Shown here: one piece after another, positions 9,595-18,391 of the stretch | Position numbering within the stretch: position 1 is the stretch's first letter | Layout of the letters: each line of letters starts with the position of its first letter | The notes under the pieces: model-generated | Seen by the model: only the letters and a program-made list of their open reading frames with translations | The model's database searches: none | Told to the model about the DNA's origin: nothing | Origin: Flavobacterium sp. NRK1 | GTDB lineage: Bacteria > Bacteroidota > Bacteroidia > Flavobacteriales > Flavobacteriaceae | Length of the DNA: 64,000 bases | Direction: 5' to 3' | Assembly (NCBI RefSeq): GCF_024054175.1 | Contig: NZ_JAMXLA010000001.1 | Location: 2,551,677-2,615,676 of the forward strand | Program-made: the position numbers and the translations under genes

Positions 9595-10197
9595 CTACAG
9601 ATCTTCTAAAAGAAGCAGGTAAAGATTTTTTGCAGAACTGCCGTAGTGCAGGAAATCTTCTTCTTTTACTTTTTCAAAATATTTAATTGTGGTAATATTG
9701 GTAGGATAATCACGATCATATTTTTTTTTGATCTCCCTTAAACCATCACTTTTATTGCCTAAAATCTGGCTTGTTGTGGCAAAAATAACAATGTTTGCCG
9801 GCAGCTCATTTGGTTTATTTTGTTTGATTTGATTGGATGAGAATAAAACTGAACCTTCATCGGCAATAAGGTTTTCGCAGGATGCCAAAAGGAATTTTGG
9901 ATTTGGAGATTTTGTATATGTAAGTTTATTTTCTTCTAATAAGCCATAAAGTTTAGGCTCAAGGCACATTGCCTCACACTCAAACCAGTCATTTTCTTCA
10001 AGAACATTTAAAAACTGCTCATGAACTTCATTCATATTGTCGCAGTAGATAAATTTACCTCCGTTTTTTCGGAAATTAAGCATAAAAAGTTCGTCGACAG
10101 GGAGTTGCTTTTCCGGAAGGAAAGGACTCGTTTCCGAGTTTTTTTCTTCGTTAGAAACATCGTTTACTGCGCCAAAAATTTTCTTGAAAAGACTCAT
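9595..10197 (-). CDS. LUD domain protein (LutC/YkgG-like)
   Basis: A 200-residue cytoplasmic protein. The core from about residue 50 (YCDNMNEVHEQF) through LASCENLIADEGSVLFSSNQ to ANIVIFATTSQIL resembles the LUD domain of lactate-utilisation proteins. However, no lutA or lutB gene is nearby, so a lactate role should not be assumed. Its stop is followed after one base by the cdsA coding region; flavobacteria commonly keep this stand-alone LUD gene next to ftsH. It has its own candidate promoter (10230-10237) after the ftsH terminator. Confidence 0.75.
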   Translation of the reverse strand: MSLFKKIFGAVNDVSNEEKNSETSPFLPEKQLPVDELFMLNFRKNGGKFIYCDNMNEVHEQFLNVLEENDWFECEAMCLEPKLYGLLEENKLTYTKSPNPKFLLASCENLIADEGSVLFSSNQIKQNKPNELPANIVIFATTSQILGNKSDGLREIKKKYDRDYPTNITTIKYFEKVKEEDFLHYGSSAKNLYLLLLEDL

Positions 10198-10229
10198 ATC
10201 TTACATTACCTTATTTCTCCTGATATGCT

Positions 10230-10237
10230 CAAAGATA
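10230..10237 (-). promoter_or_regulatory. Candidate -7 element for LUD-cdsA-psd-ACBP
   Basis: TATCTTTG on the minus strand matches TAnnTTTG. It lies directly after the ftsH terminator and 32 bp before the LUD start codon. Confidence 0.5.
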
Positions 10238-10238
10238 A

Positions 10239-10278
10239 AAAAATCTTAATTCAATTTAAGTATTGAATTAAGATTTTT
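10239..10278 (-). terminator. Terminator of the rsfS-ftsH unit
   Basis: A perfect 16-bp inverted repeat (10239-10254 with 10263-10278) is A-rich on one arm and T-rich on the other, 24 nt beyond the ftsH stop. It is AT-rich but long. Confidence 0.7.
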
Positions 10279-10301
10279 ATAAATATTGACAATTTTTTTG
10301 T

Positions 10302-12227
10302 CTAAGCCTCTGTAATTACTTCAAAATCTGGTTTGTCAAATAATCTTTTGCCAAATATATCTTCAAGATCATCTTTAAAAATAACTTCTTTTTCAATAAG
10401 TATATCGGCTAATTTTATTAGTTTATCTCTGTTATCTTCCAGCAATTGTATAGCCCTTCGGTATTGTTCTTCAATAAGAGCAGAAATTTCCTGGTCAATC
10501 AATTTTGCTGTATCCTCAGAGTACGGTTTAGAGAAGTTGTATTCGCTTTGTCCTGAAGAATCATAATAAGTAATGTTACCAAGCTTATCATTAAGTCCGT
10601 AAACAGTAACCATAGCGCGTGCCTGTTTGGTAACTTTTTCAAGGTCGCTTAATGCTCCGGTAGAAATCCTGTTAAAAATTACTTTTTCAGCAGCACGGCC
10701 ACCCATGGTAGCACACATTTCATCAAGCATCTGGTCAGGCCTTACAATAAGCCTTTCTTCCGGTAAATACCAAGCGGCACCAAGGCTTTGGCCTCGGGGC
10801 ACTATAGTAACTTTTACAAGAGGGGCAGCATGTTCAAGCATCCAGCTTACTGTAGCATGGCCTGCTTCATGTATAGCAATCGCTCTTTTTTCTTCAGGAG
10901 AAACAATTTTATTTTTCTTTTCAAGACCACCTACTATACGGTCTACCGCATCCAGAAAGTCTTGTTTGTCTACCATTTTCTTGTCTTTCCTGGCAGCTAC
11001 AAGGGCAGCTTCATTACAAACATTTGCTATATCTGCTCCCGAGAAGCCAGGTGTTTGTTTAGCCAGGAACTCTGTGTCAAGATCTTCAGATTTTTTTAAC
11101 GGTTTCAAATGCACTTCAAAAATCTCTCTTCTTTCACGAATATCCGGTAAATCAACATAGATCTGTCTGTCAAAACGGCCTGCACGCATAAGTGCTTTAT
11201 CAAGCACGTCGGCACGGTTGGTCGCAGCCAGTACAATTACGTTAGTATTAGTTCCAAAACCATCCATTTCCGTAAGCAGCTGGTTAAGGGTGTTTTCACG
11301 TTCATCATTAGAACCGGAAAAGTTGTTTTTTCCACGGGCACGTCCTACAGCGTCAATCTCGTCAATAAATATAATAGCCGGAGATTTTTCTTTTGCCTGT
11401 TTAAAAAGGTCTCTAACCCTCGATGCACCTACACCAACAAACATCTCAACAAAATCAGAGCCTGACAGTGAGAAGAAAGGCACTTTGGCTTCACCTGCTA
11501 CAGCTTTAGCTAAAAGTGTCTTACCTGTTCCGGGAGGCCCTACAAGAAGAGCTCCTTTTGGTATTTTACCACCAATATTTGTATATTTTTCCGGATTTCT
11601 AAGGAATTCTACAATTTCCTGAATTTCTTCTTTTGCACCTTCAAGGCCGGCAACATCTTTAAATGTTACTTTTATATCATTCTTTTCATCAAATAGTTTG
11701 GCTTTAGATTTACCGATATTAAATATCTGGCCACCGCCACCGCCTGCACCGCCACCGGACATTCTTCGCATCATAAAAATCCAAAGAGCCACAATAACAA
11801 GTATTGGTAATAGTGTAAATAACAGTTCGCCCCAAATTCCATCCGGTTGAGGGTCGTAATCGTTTAGTTTACCTTGTTCACGGGCTTCATAAAGCCTTTT
11901 TTGAAAGTCTTCTGTATTGCCGGTTTGAAAAGAGTAATGAGGCCCTTTATTTGGTTTACCTAAAAAATCTTCTCTTACCTTTTCATTTTCAGGAAGTTTT
12001 AAAGCTTCCTTTTTAAGATAGACTTCTGCGTTAGTTTTATTATATGTGACTTTATCTATTTGTCCTTTATCGAGATATTCGTAAAACTTAGATAGAGATA
12101 TAGACTTAGGGTCTTTCCAGTTGGAGTCTCCTGACAGCCAGCTTATTGCTAAAAACATTAATAGAATGCTACCATAAATTAGCCATGGGCTAAATTTAAG
12201 CTTCGATGGTTTATTATCTTTTGACAT
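10302..12227 (-). CDS. ftsH: ATP-dependent zinc metalloprotease FtsH
   Basis: A 641-residue inner-membrane AAA+ protease. Two TM segments (about 13-31 and 134-153) flank a periplasmic domain. A Gly-rich linker (157-166) leads to the AAA module, with Walker A GPPGTGKT (230-237), Walker B IIFIDEID (285-292) and the SRH arginines (RAGRFDR). The zinc protease motif HEAGH is at 453-457. It degrades misfolded membrane proteins and regulatory substrates. It follows rsfS by 12 nt, a common pairing in Bacteroidota. Confidence 0.98.
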   Translation of the reverse strand: MSKDNKPSKLKFSPWLIYGSILLMFLAISWLSGDSNWKDPKSISLSKFYEYLDKGQIDKVTYNKTNAEVYLKKEALKLPENEKVREDFLGKPNKGPHYSFQTGNTEDFQKRLYEAREQGKLNDYDPQPDGIWGELLFTLLPILVIVALWIFMMRRMSGGGAGGGGGQIFNIGKSKAKLFDEKNDIKVTFKDVAGLEGAKEEIQEIVEFLRNPEKYTNIGGKIPKGALLVGPPGTGKTLLAKAVAGEAKVPFFSLSGSDFVEMFVGVGASRVRDLFKQAKEKSPAIIFIDEIDAVGRARGKNNFSGSNDERENTLNQLLTEMDGFGTNTNVIVLAATNRADVLDKALMRAGRFDRQIYVDLPDIRERREIFEVHLKPLKKSEDLDTEFLAKQTPGFSGADIANVCNEAALVAARKDKKMVDKQDFLDAVDRIVGGLEKKNKIVSPEEKRAIAIHEAGHATVSWMLEHAAPLVKVTIVPRGQSLGAAWYLPEERLIVRPDQMLDEMCATMGGRAAEKVIFNRISTGALSDLEKVTKQARAMVTVYGLNDKLGNITYYDSSGQSEYNFSKPYSEDTAKLIDQEISALIEEQYRRAIQLLEDNRDKLIKLADILIEKEVIFKDDLEDIFGKRLFDKPDFEVITEA

Positions 12228-12239
12228 GAAATTCGATTA

Positions 12240-12611
12240 TTAATAGTTGTTTCCTATTGATGTAATGCGGGCATCTCCCCAAAGGCTTTCAATATTGTAG
12301 TATTCACGTATGTGTTTCTGGAAAACATGTACTACAATGTTTACATAATCCATCAGAACCCATTCGCCGTTTTCTGTGCCTTCAACATGCCATGGCTTAT
12401 CTTTTAATGATTTGGAAACTGTTTTTTGAATAGAATGAACAATAGCGTTCACCTGAGTGTTTGAGGTACCGTTACAAATAACGAAATAATCACAAACTGT
12501 ATTGTCTATAGCCCTAAGGTCCAGAATGTCAATATCATTCCCTTTTACTTCTTCAATACCTTTGATGATATTAGCTAACAGATCATCATTACTTATATTT
12601 TTTTTAGCCAT
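12240..12611 (-). CDS. rsfS: Ribosome silencing factor
   Basis: A 123-residue RsfS/YbeB/Iojap protein that binds ribosomal protein L14 (uL14) and blocks subunit joining when nutrients are scarce. The family pattern is clear: DILDLRAIDNTVCDYFVICNGTSNTQV (about 27-53), then KPWHVEGTENGEWVLMDY and VVHVF. First gene of the rsfS-ftsH unit. Confidence 0.95.
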   Translation of the reverse strand: MAKKNISNDDLLANIIKGIEEVKGNDIDILDLRAIDNTVCDYFVICNGTSNTQVNAIVHSIQKTVSKSLKDKPWHVEGTENGEWVLMDYVNIVVHVFQKHIREYYNIESLWGDARITSIGNNY

Positions 12612-12630
12612 TTAAAATTATATGTTTTCG

Positions 12631-12638
12631 CAAAGTTA
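12631..12638 (-). promoter_or_regulatory. Candidate -7 element for rsfS-ftsH
   Basis: TAACTTTG on the minus strand, 19 bp before the rsfS start codon, matches TAnnTTTG. It lies in the divergent rsfS/birA intergenic region. Confidence 0.5.
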
Positions 12639-12709
12639 TCATTTTTGTATTTACTTTTGAAGCTTCTACGCAGATTACTTGCATTTAAAAGTTACTTAAA
12701 GTTGTTTTA

Positions 12710-13438
12710 ATGAATATTATCAAACTCAGTGCCATTAACTCTACTAACGACTATCTTAAAGAATTATGTGCATCACAATACGTTGAAAACTTTACTGTTG
12801 TAGTAGCAGAACATCAAACAGCAGGGCGTGGGCAAATGGGAGCAAAGTGGGAAACAGAGTCAGGTAAAAACCTTACTTTTAGCATATTGATTAAAGATTT
12901 ATTACTGGGTATCAATGAAATTTTCAGCCTTAATGCTGCTGTTGCTCTCAGTATTGCTGAAGCTGTGAAAACTTTTAAGATCAATGACGTTTATATAAAA
13001 TGGCCTAACGACATTTTGGCAGGCAATAAAAAAATTGCTGGCATACTTATAGAAAATAGTATTAAAAATAATGGGGAAATTTTTTCTATAGTAGGTATAG
13101 GGGTTAACATAAACCAAAAAAACTTTGAAGGGCTTGCTAAAGCCTCGTCTTTATCTGTACTGTCAGGCATAGAATATGACAAAGATATTGTTATGCATAC
13201 TATTGTTAAAAATCTACGGTTAAACGTGTCGGCAATTATGAATAAGAATACCGTTAATATATGGAAGAAATATATTGATATGCTCTATAAAAAAAACGTT
13301 CCCATGCCTTTTGAAAAAGATGGGAATCGCTTTATGGGTATTATAAAGGGAGTTTCAAAAAATGGAACTCTTATGGTAATGCTTGAAAATGATACTGTAG
13401 CCGAATATGGAATTAAAGAAGTACAGCTACTTTATTAA
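12710..13438 (+). CDS. birA: Biotin--[acetyl-CoA-carboxylase] ligase
   Basis: A 242-residue biotin protein ligase that forms biotinyl-AMP and biotinylates carrier proteins such as AccB. It shows GRGQMGAKWETESGKNLTFS (about 39-58), the biotin-AMP binding loop, and the catalytic KWPNDI motif (about 99-104). There is no N-terminal HTH domain, so it is a monofunctional class I enzyme, not a biotin repressor. It faces rsfS head to head. Confidence 0.95.
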   Translation: MNIIKLSAINSTNDYLKELCASQYVENFTVVVAEHQTAGRGQMGAKWETESGKNLTFSILIKDLLLGINEIFSLNAAVALSIAEAVKTFKINDVYIKWPNDILAGNKKIAGILIENSIKNNGEIFSIVGIGVNINQKNFEGLAKASSLSVLSGIEYDKDIVMHTIVKNLRLNVSAIMNKNTVNIWKKYIDMLYKKNVPMPFEKDGNRFMGIIKGVSKNGTLMVMLENDTVAEYGIKEVQLLY

Positions 13439-13445
13439 GTAAAGA

Positions 13446-14153
13446 TTAATCTTCTTGATCAAATTCTTCTTCACCTTCAGGGTCAAAATCATTTATTAAA
13501 AAGTCTATCACAAGTTCTATTGTGTCACCTTCTTCATTTAAGCCCCAATATGCCGGATAATAGCCATCACCCCAACCTGAGGCAAACATTATAACATTAT
13601 TATCGGAATCTGAATCAGGATGATGATCATTCCAGTCGCCTAATTCTCTTGAAAAGTTATTTTTACCCGAATATTCTCTAAATTCTTCAGACAGTACATC
13701 ATCATAATAATTCGATTCCGGATTTTTTTCCTGCAATTCGTCCATTTTTGCTGTGAACCTGGTATTTGTTTCTTCATCAAGAAAACATGCAAGCCCCGAT
13801 TCTACAGGGAAGCCATAAAACTCATCTTCTCCAAGATCATTAAGCTCCTCACGTGTAATATCATCTGTAATCGCCAATATCCATTTTGATGCTTCTTCAG
13901 GCCTGAATTTAATTTTTGCGTAGGCAATCCTGTGATGGAGAGGATCAATTTCTGACATATAAATGAAAACAGGATATTTGTCTGGCTCAACAGTACGTGC
14001 AAAAGGACGTTGTTCTAAAGAAAAAAAAGGATCGGCAACAATAATTTTTCCGGTAGGTAGAGTAAGGTCGCCAATATGTATTTCTACAAGTTCCTGTGAA
14101 TTCATTTCATCCTCAAGGTCATAGTGCAGTTCAAAGTCATTTATATCTTTCAT
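13446..14153 (-). CDS. DUF4241 domain protein
   Basis: A 235-residue acidic cytoplasmic protein. It shows the DUF4241 pattern: GKIIVADPF near the N-terminus, a basic/aromatic strand AYAKIKF, EFYGFPVESGLACFLDEE in the middle, and GWGDGYYPAYWGLNEEG near the C-terminus. The function of this family is unknown; members turn up in SUKH/immunity-like contexts as well as alone, and no toxin lies nearby here. The C-terminal tail is very acidic. It ends 7 bp from the convergent birA stop. Confidence 0.75.
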   Translation of the reverse strand: MKDINDFELHYDLEDEMNSQELVEIHIGDLTLPTGKIIVADPFFSLEQRPFARTVEPDKYPVFIYMSEIDPLHHRIAYAKIKFRPEEASKWILAITDDITREELNDLGEDEFYGFPVESGLACFLDEETNTRFTAKMDELQEKNPESNYYDDVLSEEFREYSGKNNFSRELGDWNDHHPDSDSDNNVIMFASGWGDGYYPAYWGLNEEGDTIELVIDFLINDFDPEGEEEFDQED

Positions 14154-14233
14154 GGTTTGTTGTTTTAAGGTTTAAAATTAGTGAAACCTTTATGGAGTGA
14201 GGGCGTTTTATAAAATCTTTAACGGCTAAATTT

Positions 14234-14764
14234 TTATTCTGGTTTTTTATCTTCTTCAAATATAGGATCTGATGGTATTGGTATATCAAGTTCATCGGAC
14301 AGATTTGGTAAAAGCATCTTCATGCTGTAAAGATTATTTCCACCTGTATCTAAAAAATACCAGTTGTTACCATTGTCAGTAGATATTGCAATTAGAGTTG
14401 TAGTAGTTGTGAGTTTTCCTCCGGTTACCTGCATTTCTATCATTTCAGGGAAAGTGCATTGGAGCTCATTTTCAATAGTGATAATTTTATCCGGGGCACC
14501 AAATTTTATAGATAAAAAAGTTACCCCTTCATTTTCAAGAGATTCGATTTCTTTTTTAGTATCTGCAATCATTTTTGCCTCACCACCCATAGTTTTTACG
14601 ACTTTTGGATGGCTGTATTTTAAAAAGCCCGAATAATCTTTTGCAATAAATTTTTTCCCCATATCATCAGCCTGCTCAAGAAGTTTGGTTGTAAGATTAT
14701 TGTTTTGGGAAAAAGTATTTCCTGCTGTTAGAAGGAATATAAACAGAATTATATAAGTTTTCAT
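14234..14764 (-). CDS. Secreted protein of unknown function
   Basis: A 176-residue protein with a clear Sec signal peptide (MKTYIILFIFLLTAG..., likely cleaved after TFSQ near residue 20). I do not recognise a family with certainty. The mature part (LEQADDMGKKFIAKDYSGFLKYSHPKVV) is reminiscent of NTF2-like small alpha/beta folds. No cysteines or catalytic pattern stand out, and the tail is Pro/Asp-rich. Confidence 0.6.
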   Translation of the reverse strand: MKTYIILFIFLLTAGNTFSQNNNLTTKLLEQADDMGKKFIAKDYSGFLKYSHPKVVKTMGGEAKMIADTKKEIESLENEGVTFLSIKFGAPDKIITIENELQCTFPEMIEMQVTGGKLTTTTTLIAISTDNGNNWYFLDTGGNNLYSMKMLLPNLSDELDIPIPSDPIFEEDKKPE

Positions 14765-14792
14765 TTTGACGCCATTAGAGTATAAAAATATA

Positions 14793-14822
14793 AAAAAAGC
14801 CTTTTAGTAGTACTAAAAGGCT
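14793..14822 (-). terminator. Terminator of the SRPBCC gene
   Basis: A twelve-bp inverted repeat AGCCTTTTAGTA (14798-14809) / TACTAAAAGGCT (14811-14822) is followed on the minus strand by seven T, 20 nt beyond the stop codon at 14843. Confidence 0.85.
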
Positions 14823-14842
14823 AAGTTTGGCACAAACTGATA

Positions 14843-15235
14843 TTACAGTTTGTGTATATTGTTTGCAAGAGTTTCTATAAATTTGGTAATAGGCCCTTTA
14901 ATCATCATTGCCATCATAGCATTAAATTCACCTTCAAAAAAAAGCTGAACTTCACTTGAAGTGCCTGTTATTGCATTGATGTTTCCTGTAAGGGTAAATG
15001 GCAGTTTATCACTTGCAGCACCCAAAACAACCTTGCCGGGAGCAACTTTGTCTTTTAGTTTCAGTTTTATTTCCGGCATACCTTTAAGAGCAAAAATGAA
15101 AGATTCCTCTCCGGTTACTTCAAATTTCGCAATATTGTCGGGCATCAGTTTCTCAAAGCTTCTTACATCAATCAGCTGGTCGAAAATATATTGTGCCGGT
15201 TTTTGTACGGTTACTTTAGGACTTTCTAAATTCAT
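14843..15235 (-). CDS. SRPBCC (START/Bet v1-like) family protein
   Basis: A 130-residue cytoplasmic protein. Its order, a first strand with VTVQKPAQYIFDQLIDV, a central ALKGMPEIKLKLKDK and a long C-terminal helix (MMAMMIKGPITKFIETLANNI), is that of the SRPBCC helix-grip fold, which binds hydrophobic ligands. No ligand can be inferred. It lies between small secreted proteins and pyrE; many flavobacteria have this gene close to pyrE. Confidence 0.72.
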   Translation of the reverse strand: MNLESPKVTVQKPAQYIFDQLIDVRSFEKLMPDNIAKFEVTGEESFIFALKGMPEIKLKLKDKVAPGKVVLGAASDKLPFTLTGNINAITGTSSEVQLFFEGEFNAMMAMMIKGPITKFIETLANNIHKL

Positions 15236-15280
15236 TATTTATAGATTTATATCTCTGCTAAAGATAGTATCTTTTGATTT

Positions 15281-15751
15281 TTATTTTTTACCAAAAAGTT
15301 TTTCGATCTGTTTTTTTGTAAACATGTTTGAGGTGCCTTTATGCAGGCTCTCATTTTTTCCTTCTATAGATGAAAATGAAACTAACGTCATGCCGAAGCT
15401 TTTTACAAAGTTTATCCAAACAAAATTGGATTCAAGTTCTAATTTTATAGACTTTTTTTCCTTTTCTTTAAGACCGTCTATTATGGTTGTATATAAGGTT
15501 TCAAAATCATTTCCCGTATCTTTAAACATAAAATGCTCATATTGTTTTAAAGTTTTATATTCAGTATCAAGATATTTAAAAATGTAAACATTTGTTTCTT
15601 CATCCTTGTAGCAAACCATATGCATTGGTTGTCCTAAAGGAGAAATTGTTCCAATTTCGGTAAGAGAACTTTCTTCTTCCTGTACCTGTTTAATTTGAGC
15701 GTTAGAAACTACAGCTGTTAACAGCAGTAAAAACAGAATGATTTTTTTCAT
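15281..15751 (-). CDS. Secreted protein of unknown function
   Basis: A 156-residue protein with a Sec signal peptide (MKKIILFLLLLTAVVSNAQ, cleavage after Ala18-Gln19). The mature region has no motif that I recognise; it is Lys/Glu-rich with one Cys. It lies on the same strand as pyrE upstream and the SRPBCC gene downstream, with 45-70 nt gaps. Confidence 0.6.
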   Translation of the reverse strand: MKKIILFLLLLTAVVSNAQIKQVQEEESSLTEIGTISPLGQPMHMVCYKDEETNVYIFKYLDTEYKTLKQYEHFMFKDTGNDFETLYTTIIDGLKEKEKKSIKLELESNFVWINFVKSFGMTLVSFSSIEGKNESLHKGTSNMFTKKQIEKLFGKK

Positions 15752-15820
15752 TGTGGTGGTTGTTAAAATTGGTTAATTATTATGGATTATTTGTTAAGTG
15801 TTTATGGCGTATAATATGTA

Positions 15821-16471
15821 TTAAACAACCTCCTGTCCCCAGGTTGAAGGGCTTTTACTCCATTCAATAAGGGTTTCCTGTTCTTTTTCAGTAATATAGT
15901 TTTTAGATACAGCAAGTTCTAAAAGAGTTTTATAATTTCCTAATGTATGTAATGTTACATTAGCTTCTTTAAAGTTTTCTACGGATATATCAAAGCCATA
16001 TGTAAATATGGCTACCATGCCTTTTACATTTGCCCCAGCCGCTTTAAGTGCTTCTACAGCAAGAAGGCTGCTTTTTCCTGTACTTATCAGATCTTCAACA
16101 ACAACAACATTTTGTCCCTTTTGCAGAAAACCTTCCACCTGATTCTGACGGCCATGCTTTTTAGCCTCAGGACGTACATATACAAATGGCAGTCCCATAT
16201 ATTCTGCAACAAGCATGCCTATACCTATAGCACCGGTAGCCACACCTGCAATTACATCTGGTTTGCCAAATTCTTTTTCTATATGCTTTGCAAATTCCTC
16301 ACGTATGTAATTTCTTATTGGTGGGAATGAGAGCGTTATCCTATTATCACAATATATAGGCGATTTCCATCCTGAAGCCCATGTAAAAGGATTTTTAGGA
16401 TTTAATTTAATTGCGTTTATTTGTAAAAGCAATTCGGCTGTTTTTTTGGCGGTGTCTATATTGAAAATCAT
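15821..16471 (-). CDS. pyrE: Orotate phosphoribosyltransferase
   Basis: A 216-residue enzyme of pyrimidine synthesis (orotate + PRPP to OMP). The PRPP-binding motif VVVVEDLISTGKS spans 122-134, and the flexible loop with PEAKKHGRQNQVEG is at 101-114. The ATG at 16471 is only 7 bp from the ATG of the divergent Nudix gene, and the best -7 match (16476-16483) leaves almost no 5' leader. Confidence 0.96.
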   Translation of the reverse strand: MIFNIDTAKKTAELLLQINAIKLNPKNPFTWASGWKSPIYCDNRITLSFPPIRNYIREEFAKHIEKEFGKPDVIAGVATGAIGIGMLVAEYMGLPFVYVRPEAKKHGRQNQVEGFLQKGQNVVVVEDLISTGKSSLLAVEALKAAGANVKGMVAIFTYGFDISVENFKEANVTLHTLGNYKTLLELAVSKNYITEKEQETLIEWSKSPSTWGQEVV

Positions 16472-16475
16472 ATTG

Positions 16476-16483
16476 CAAATGTA
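16476..16483 (-). promoter_or_regulatory. Candidate -7 element of pyrE overlapping the Nudix start codon
   Basis: TACATTTG on the minus strand matches TAnnTTTG and ends 4 bp before the pyrE ATG. It physically overlaps the Nudix ATG (16479-16481). If used, the pyrE message would be nearly leaderless. Confidence 0.4.
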
Positions 16484-17081
16484 TAAAGTTTTTGTAAACG
16501 ATAAACCACTTTTTTTGACTAATACTGTTGAAAAAGAAACTGATTTCAGAATGTTTTTACTGGAAAGCGTTGATATTGAACAGTTAATAGTAAATATGTT
16601 TAATAATAAAATTCAAAAAGCTTTTCTTTACCATCCTGATGAAAAAGAAACATTAAAAAAATTAAAAGAAAAAATCCCGGTGGCTAAAGCCGGGGGAGGA
16701 CTCGTTTATAACAAAAGAGGGGAAGTTCTTTTTATTTTCAGGAATGGTAAATGGGACCTTCCTAAAGGAGGTATAGAGAAAAATGAAGACATTGAAGACA
16801 CAGCTATAAGGGAAGTAGAAGAAGAAACAGGTGTAAAAGGACTTAAAATTACTCAGAAATTGCAAAAAACATATCATGTTTTTAAGCGTAACGGTACTTA
16901 CAGGCTTAAAGTAACACATTGGTATGAAATGAAAACCGATTATAGTGGTAAACTTTCAGGACAGCTTGAAGAAGGTATTGAAAAAGTAGCATGGCTAAAC
17001 CCTGAACAAATTAAAGAGGTACTTACAAACTCTTACGAGAACATAAAATTACTTTTTGAAACAGTAGAGCTGGATAAATAG
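16479..17081 (+). CDS. Nudix hydrolase
   Basis: A 200-residue protein. I start it at the ATG at 16479; the frame extends to a TTG at 16446 that would overlap pyrE. After an ~70-residue N-terminal extension comes a Nudix domain, AGGGLVYNKRGEVLFIFRNG. The Nudix box is at about 98-120 and keeps all catalytic residues (GGIEKNEDIEDTA, then REVEEETG). It hydrolyses a nucleoside-diphosphate-X compound; the substrate is unknown. The KWDLPKGG segment resembles MutT/diadenosine-type members. Divergent from pyrE. Confidence 0.9.
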   Translation: MYKVFVNDKPLFLTNTVEKETDFRMFLLESVDIEQLIVNMFNNKIQKAFLYHPDEKETLKKLKEKIPVAKAGGGLVYNKRGEVLFIFRNGKWDLPKGGIEKNEDIEDTAIREVEEETGVKGLKITQKLQKTYHVFKRNGTYRLKVTHWYEMKTDYSGKLSGQLEEGIEKVAWLNPEQIKEVLTNSYENIKLLFETVELDK

Positions 17082-17104
17082 TGATTTAATCTGCTTTAAA
17101 AACC

Positions 17105-17144
17105 AATAGCCTGTTAAGTATTTACAGTTACTTAACAGGCTATT
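17105..17144. terminator. Bidirectional terminator between Nudix and T9SS genes
   Basis: A sixteen-bp stem (17105-17120 with 17129-17144, 8-nt loop) lies between the two convergent genes, with A/T tracts on the outside. Confidence 0.75.
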
Positions 17145-17161
17145 TTAGAATTTTAAGTCAA

Positions 17162-18109
17162 TTAATTTTTAATCAATTTATAATTCAGTATCTGATTTTC
17201 AATTTGGAGTTTTACAATGTAAATTCCATTTTGTAAATCGGAAATGTTTATCTTATTATCGATTGTTTGCTTTACTAAAGCACCAGTAACCGAATAAAAT
17301 GAAATATCTTTTAAAACCTTTCCCGAGTTGTTTTCTATATTAAGAATACCAGATGATGGATTAGGATAAAGTGAAATAGGATTTTTCATTAGATTATCAG
17401 GGATTGATGCTGTTGCATCTGTTTTAAAACGCCACCCTTCACCAGTTGTTACTTCCCATGCGCCGGTGTTACGTCCTTCAGGGCTATAAGCTATTGTTCC
17501 TGTGGCGTCTATAATTCCAACTACTGTATTTCCATTATTCCAGTCGAGGCATAAATCTTTTTTTGTTATCTGAATATCTATATAATTAAGTGTTTCATGC
17601 AAAATTATCTGAAATGAACTTGATGCACCAAACTGACTACAATAATACTGTGGCATATCATTAAAAGCAATTACAAATTGCCTGTAGGGCGCTTCACCCA
17701 AAACAGTCGAGGTACGGCTTGCCTGAGAACCTGTTGCAACAGAATTCATATCATGATAACATCCCAGTATTACATTTTTAACAGGAAAATCAACATTGGG
17801 TATAGTATTGCTGAACTGCCAGGTAGAAAATGTATTAGCCAGTTCTGTATTAAAACTTATAAATCCGTTGCCGGATATTACAAATTGGTTATAGGTTTGT
17901 CCAAAAAAGGTAAAGTCAAAAGGTATTTCAATTATATCTGAATAATAATCATCAAAAGTACCCTCAATAGGTACTGTTGTCTCATATATCTGATATGGTA
18001 TTGACTCTACAACATAGTTAATTTGAGCATAACCCTGACCCTGACCTGAAAGCAAAATTGCCAGCAATACTATTGCAGACTGCATTTTTTTTAAGTAAGT
18101 AAATTTCAT
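17162..18109 (-). CDS. Secreted protein with T9SS type A sorting domain
   Basis: A 315-residue protein with a signal peptide (about 1-28, ending GYAQ). A beta-rich middle (FDFTFFGQTYNQFVISGNGFISF..., then GIIDATGTIAYSPEGRN) resembles the nidogen/extracellular beta-propeller-like regions of other flavobacterial cargo. The C-terminal ~75 residues are a type A sorting domain: SLYPNPSSGILNIEN, then SVTGALVKQ, then DLQNGIYIVKL and the final YKLIKN. It should be exported and cell-surface attached through T9SS; the activity is unknown. Confidence 0.85.
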   Translation of the reverse strand: MKFTYLKKMQSAIVLLAILLSGQGQGYAQINYVVESIPYQIYETTVPIEGTFDDYYSDIIEIPFDFTFFGQTYNQFVISGNGFISFNTELANTFSTWQFSNTIPNVDFPVKNVILGCYHDMNSVATGSQASRTSTVLGEAPYRQFVIAFNDMPQYYCSQFGASSSFQIILHETLNYIDIQITKKDLCLDWNNGNTVVGIIDATGTIAYSPEGRNTGAWEVTTGEGWRFKTDATASIPDNLMKNPISLYPNPSSGILNIENNSGKVLKDISFYSVTGALVKQTIDNKINISDLQNGIYIVKLQIENQILNYKLIKN

Positions 18110-18391
18110 AGTTTAATAAGTTTAGTTTGAATAAATTTACTTAAAAATCTTACATATTGTGCATTTTATTTAAAACATTCTTGATTTTTTTCTATATATA
18201 ATATTGTAATATTATTAAAAATAAAGTTATTTTAATATTTGCATATTATTGAATTTGTTTTTTTAATTATTGTTATTCGATTTCTATTTTTATTATTTTT
18301 TTTGTAAAAATCATATGTTTTTTTTTAAATATTTTAAGTAATCATATAACTATTTCATTTTTATTTTTACCAAAACTAAAATCTTAATAAT
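18110..18391. other. Very AT-rich divergent region between two T9SS cargo genes
   Basis: These 282 bp separate two divergently transcribed secreted proteins. They hold long T and A tracts (for example around 18295-18330) and no ORF of note. I found no clean TAnnTTTG pair here. Presumably it holds both promoters and is intrinsically curved. Confidence 0.4.

Noticed and set aside
10333..11622. Long antisense open frames opposite ftsH
   Set aside because: They follow the codon structure of ftsH, which has every expected FtsH motif; they are shadows without initiation or family signals.
13446..14153. DUF4241 gene as an immunity gene of a toxin system
   Set aside because: No toxin, Rhs, or secretion-effector gene is adjacent; birA and small secreted proteins flank it.
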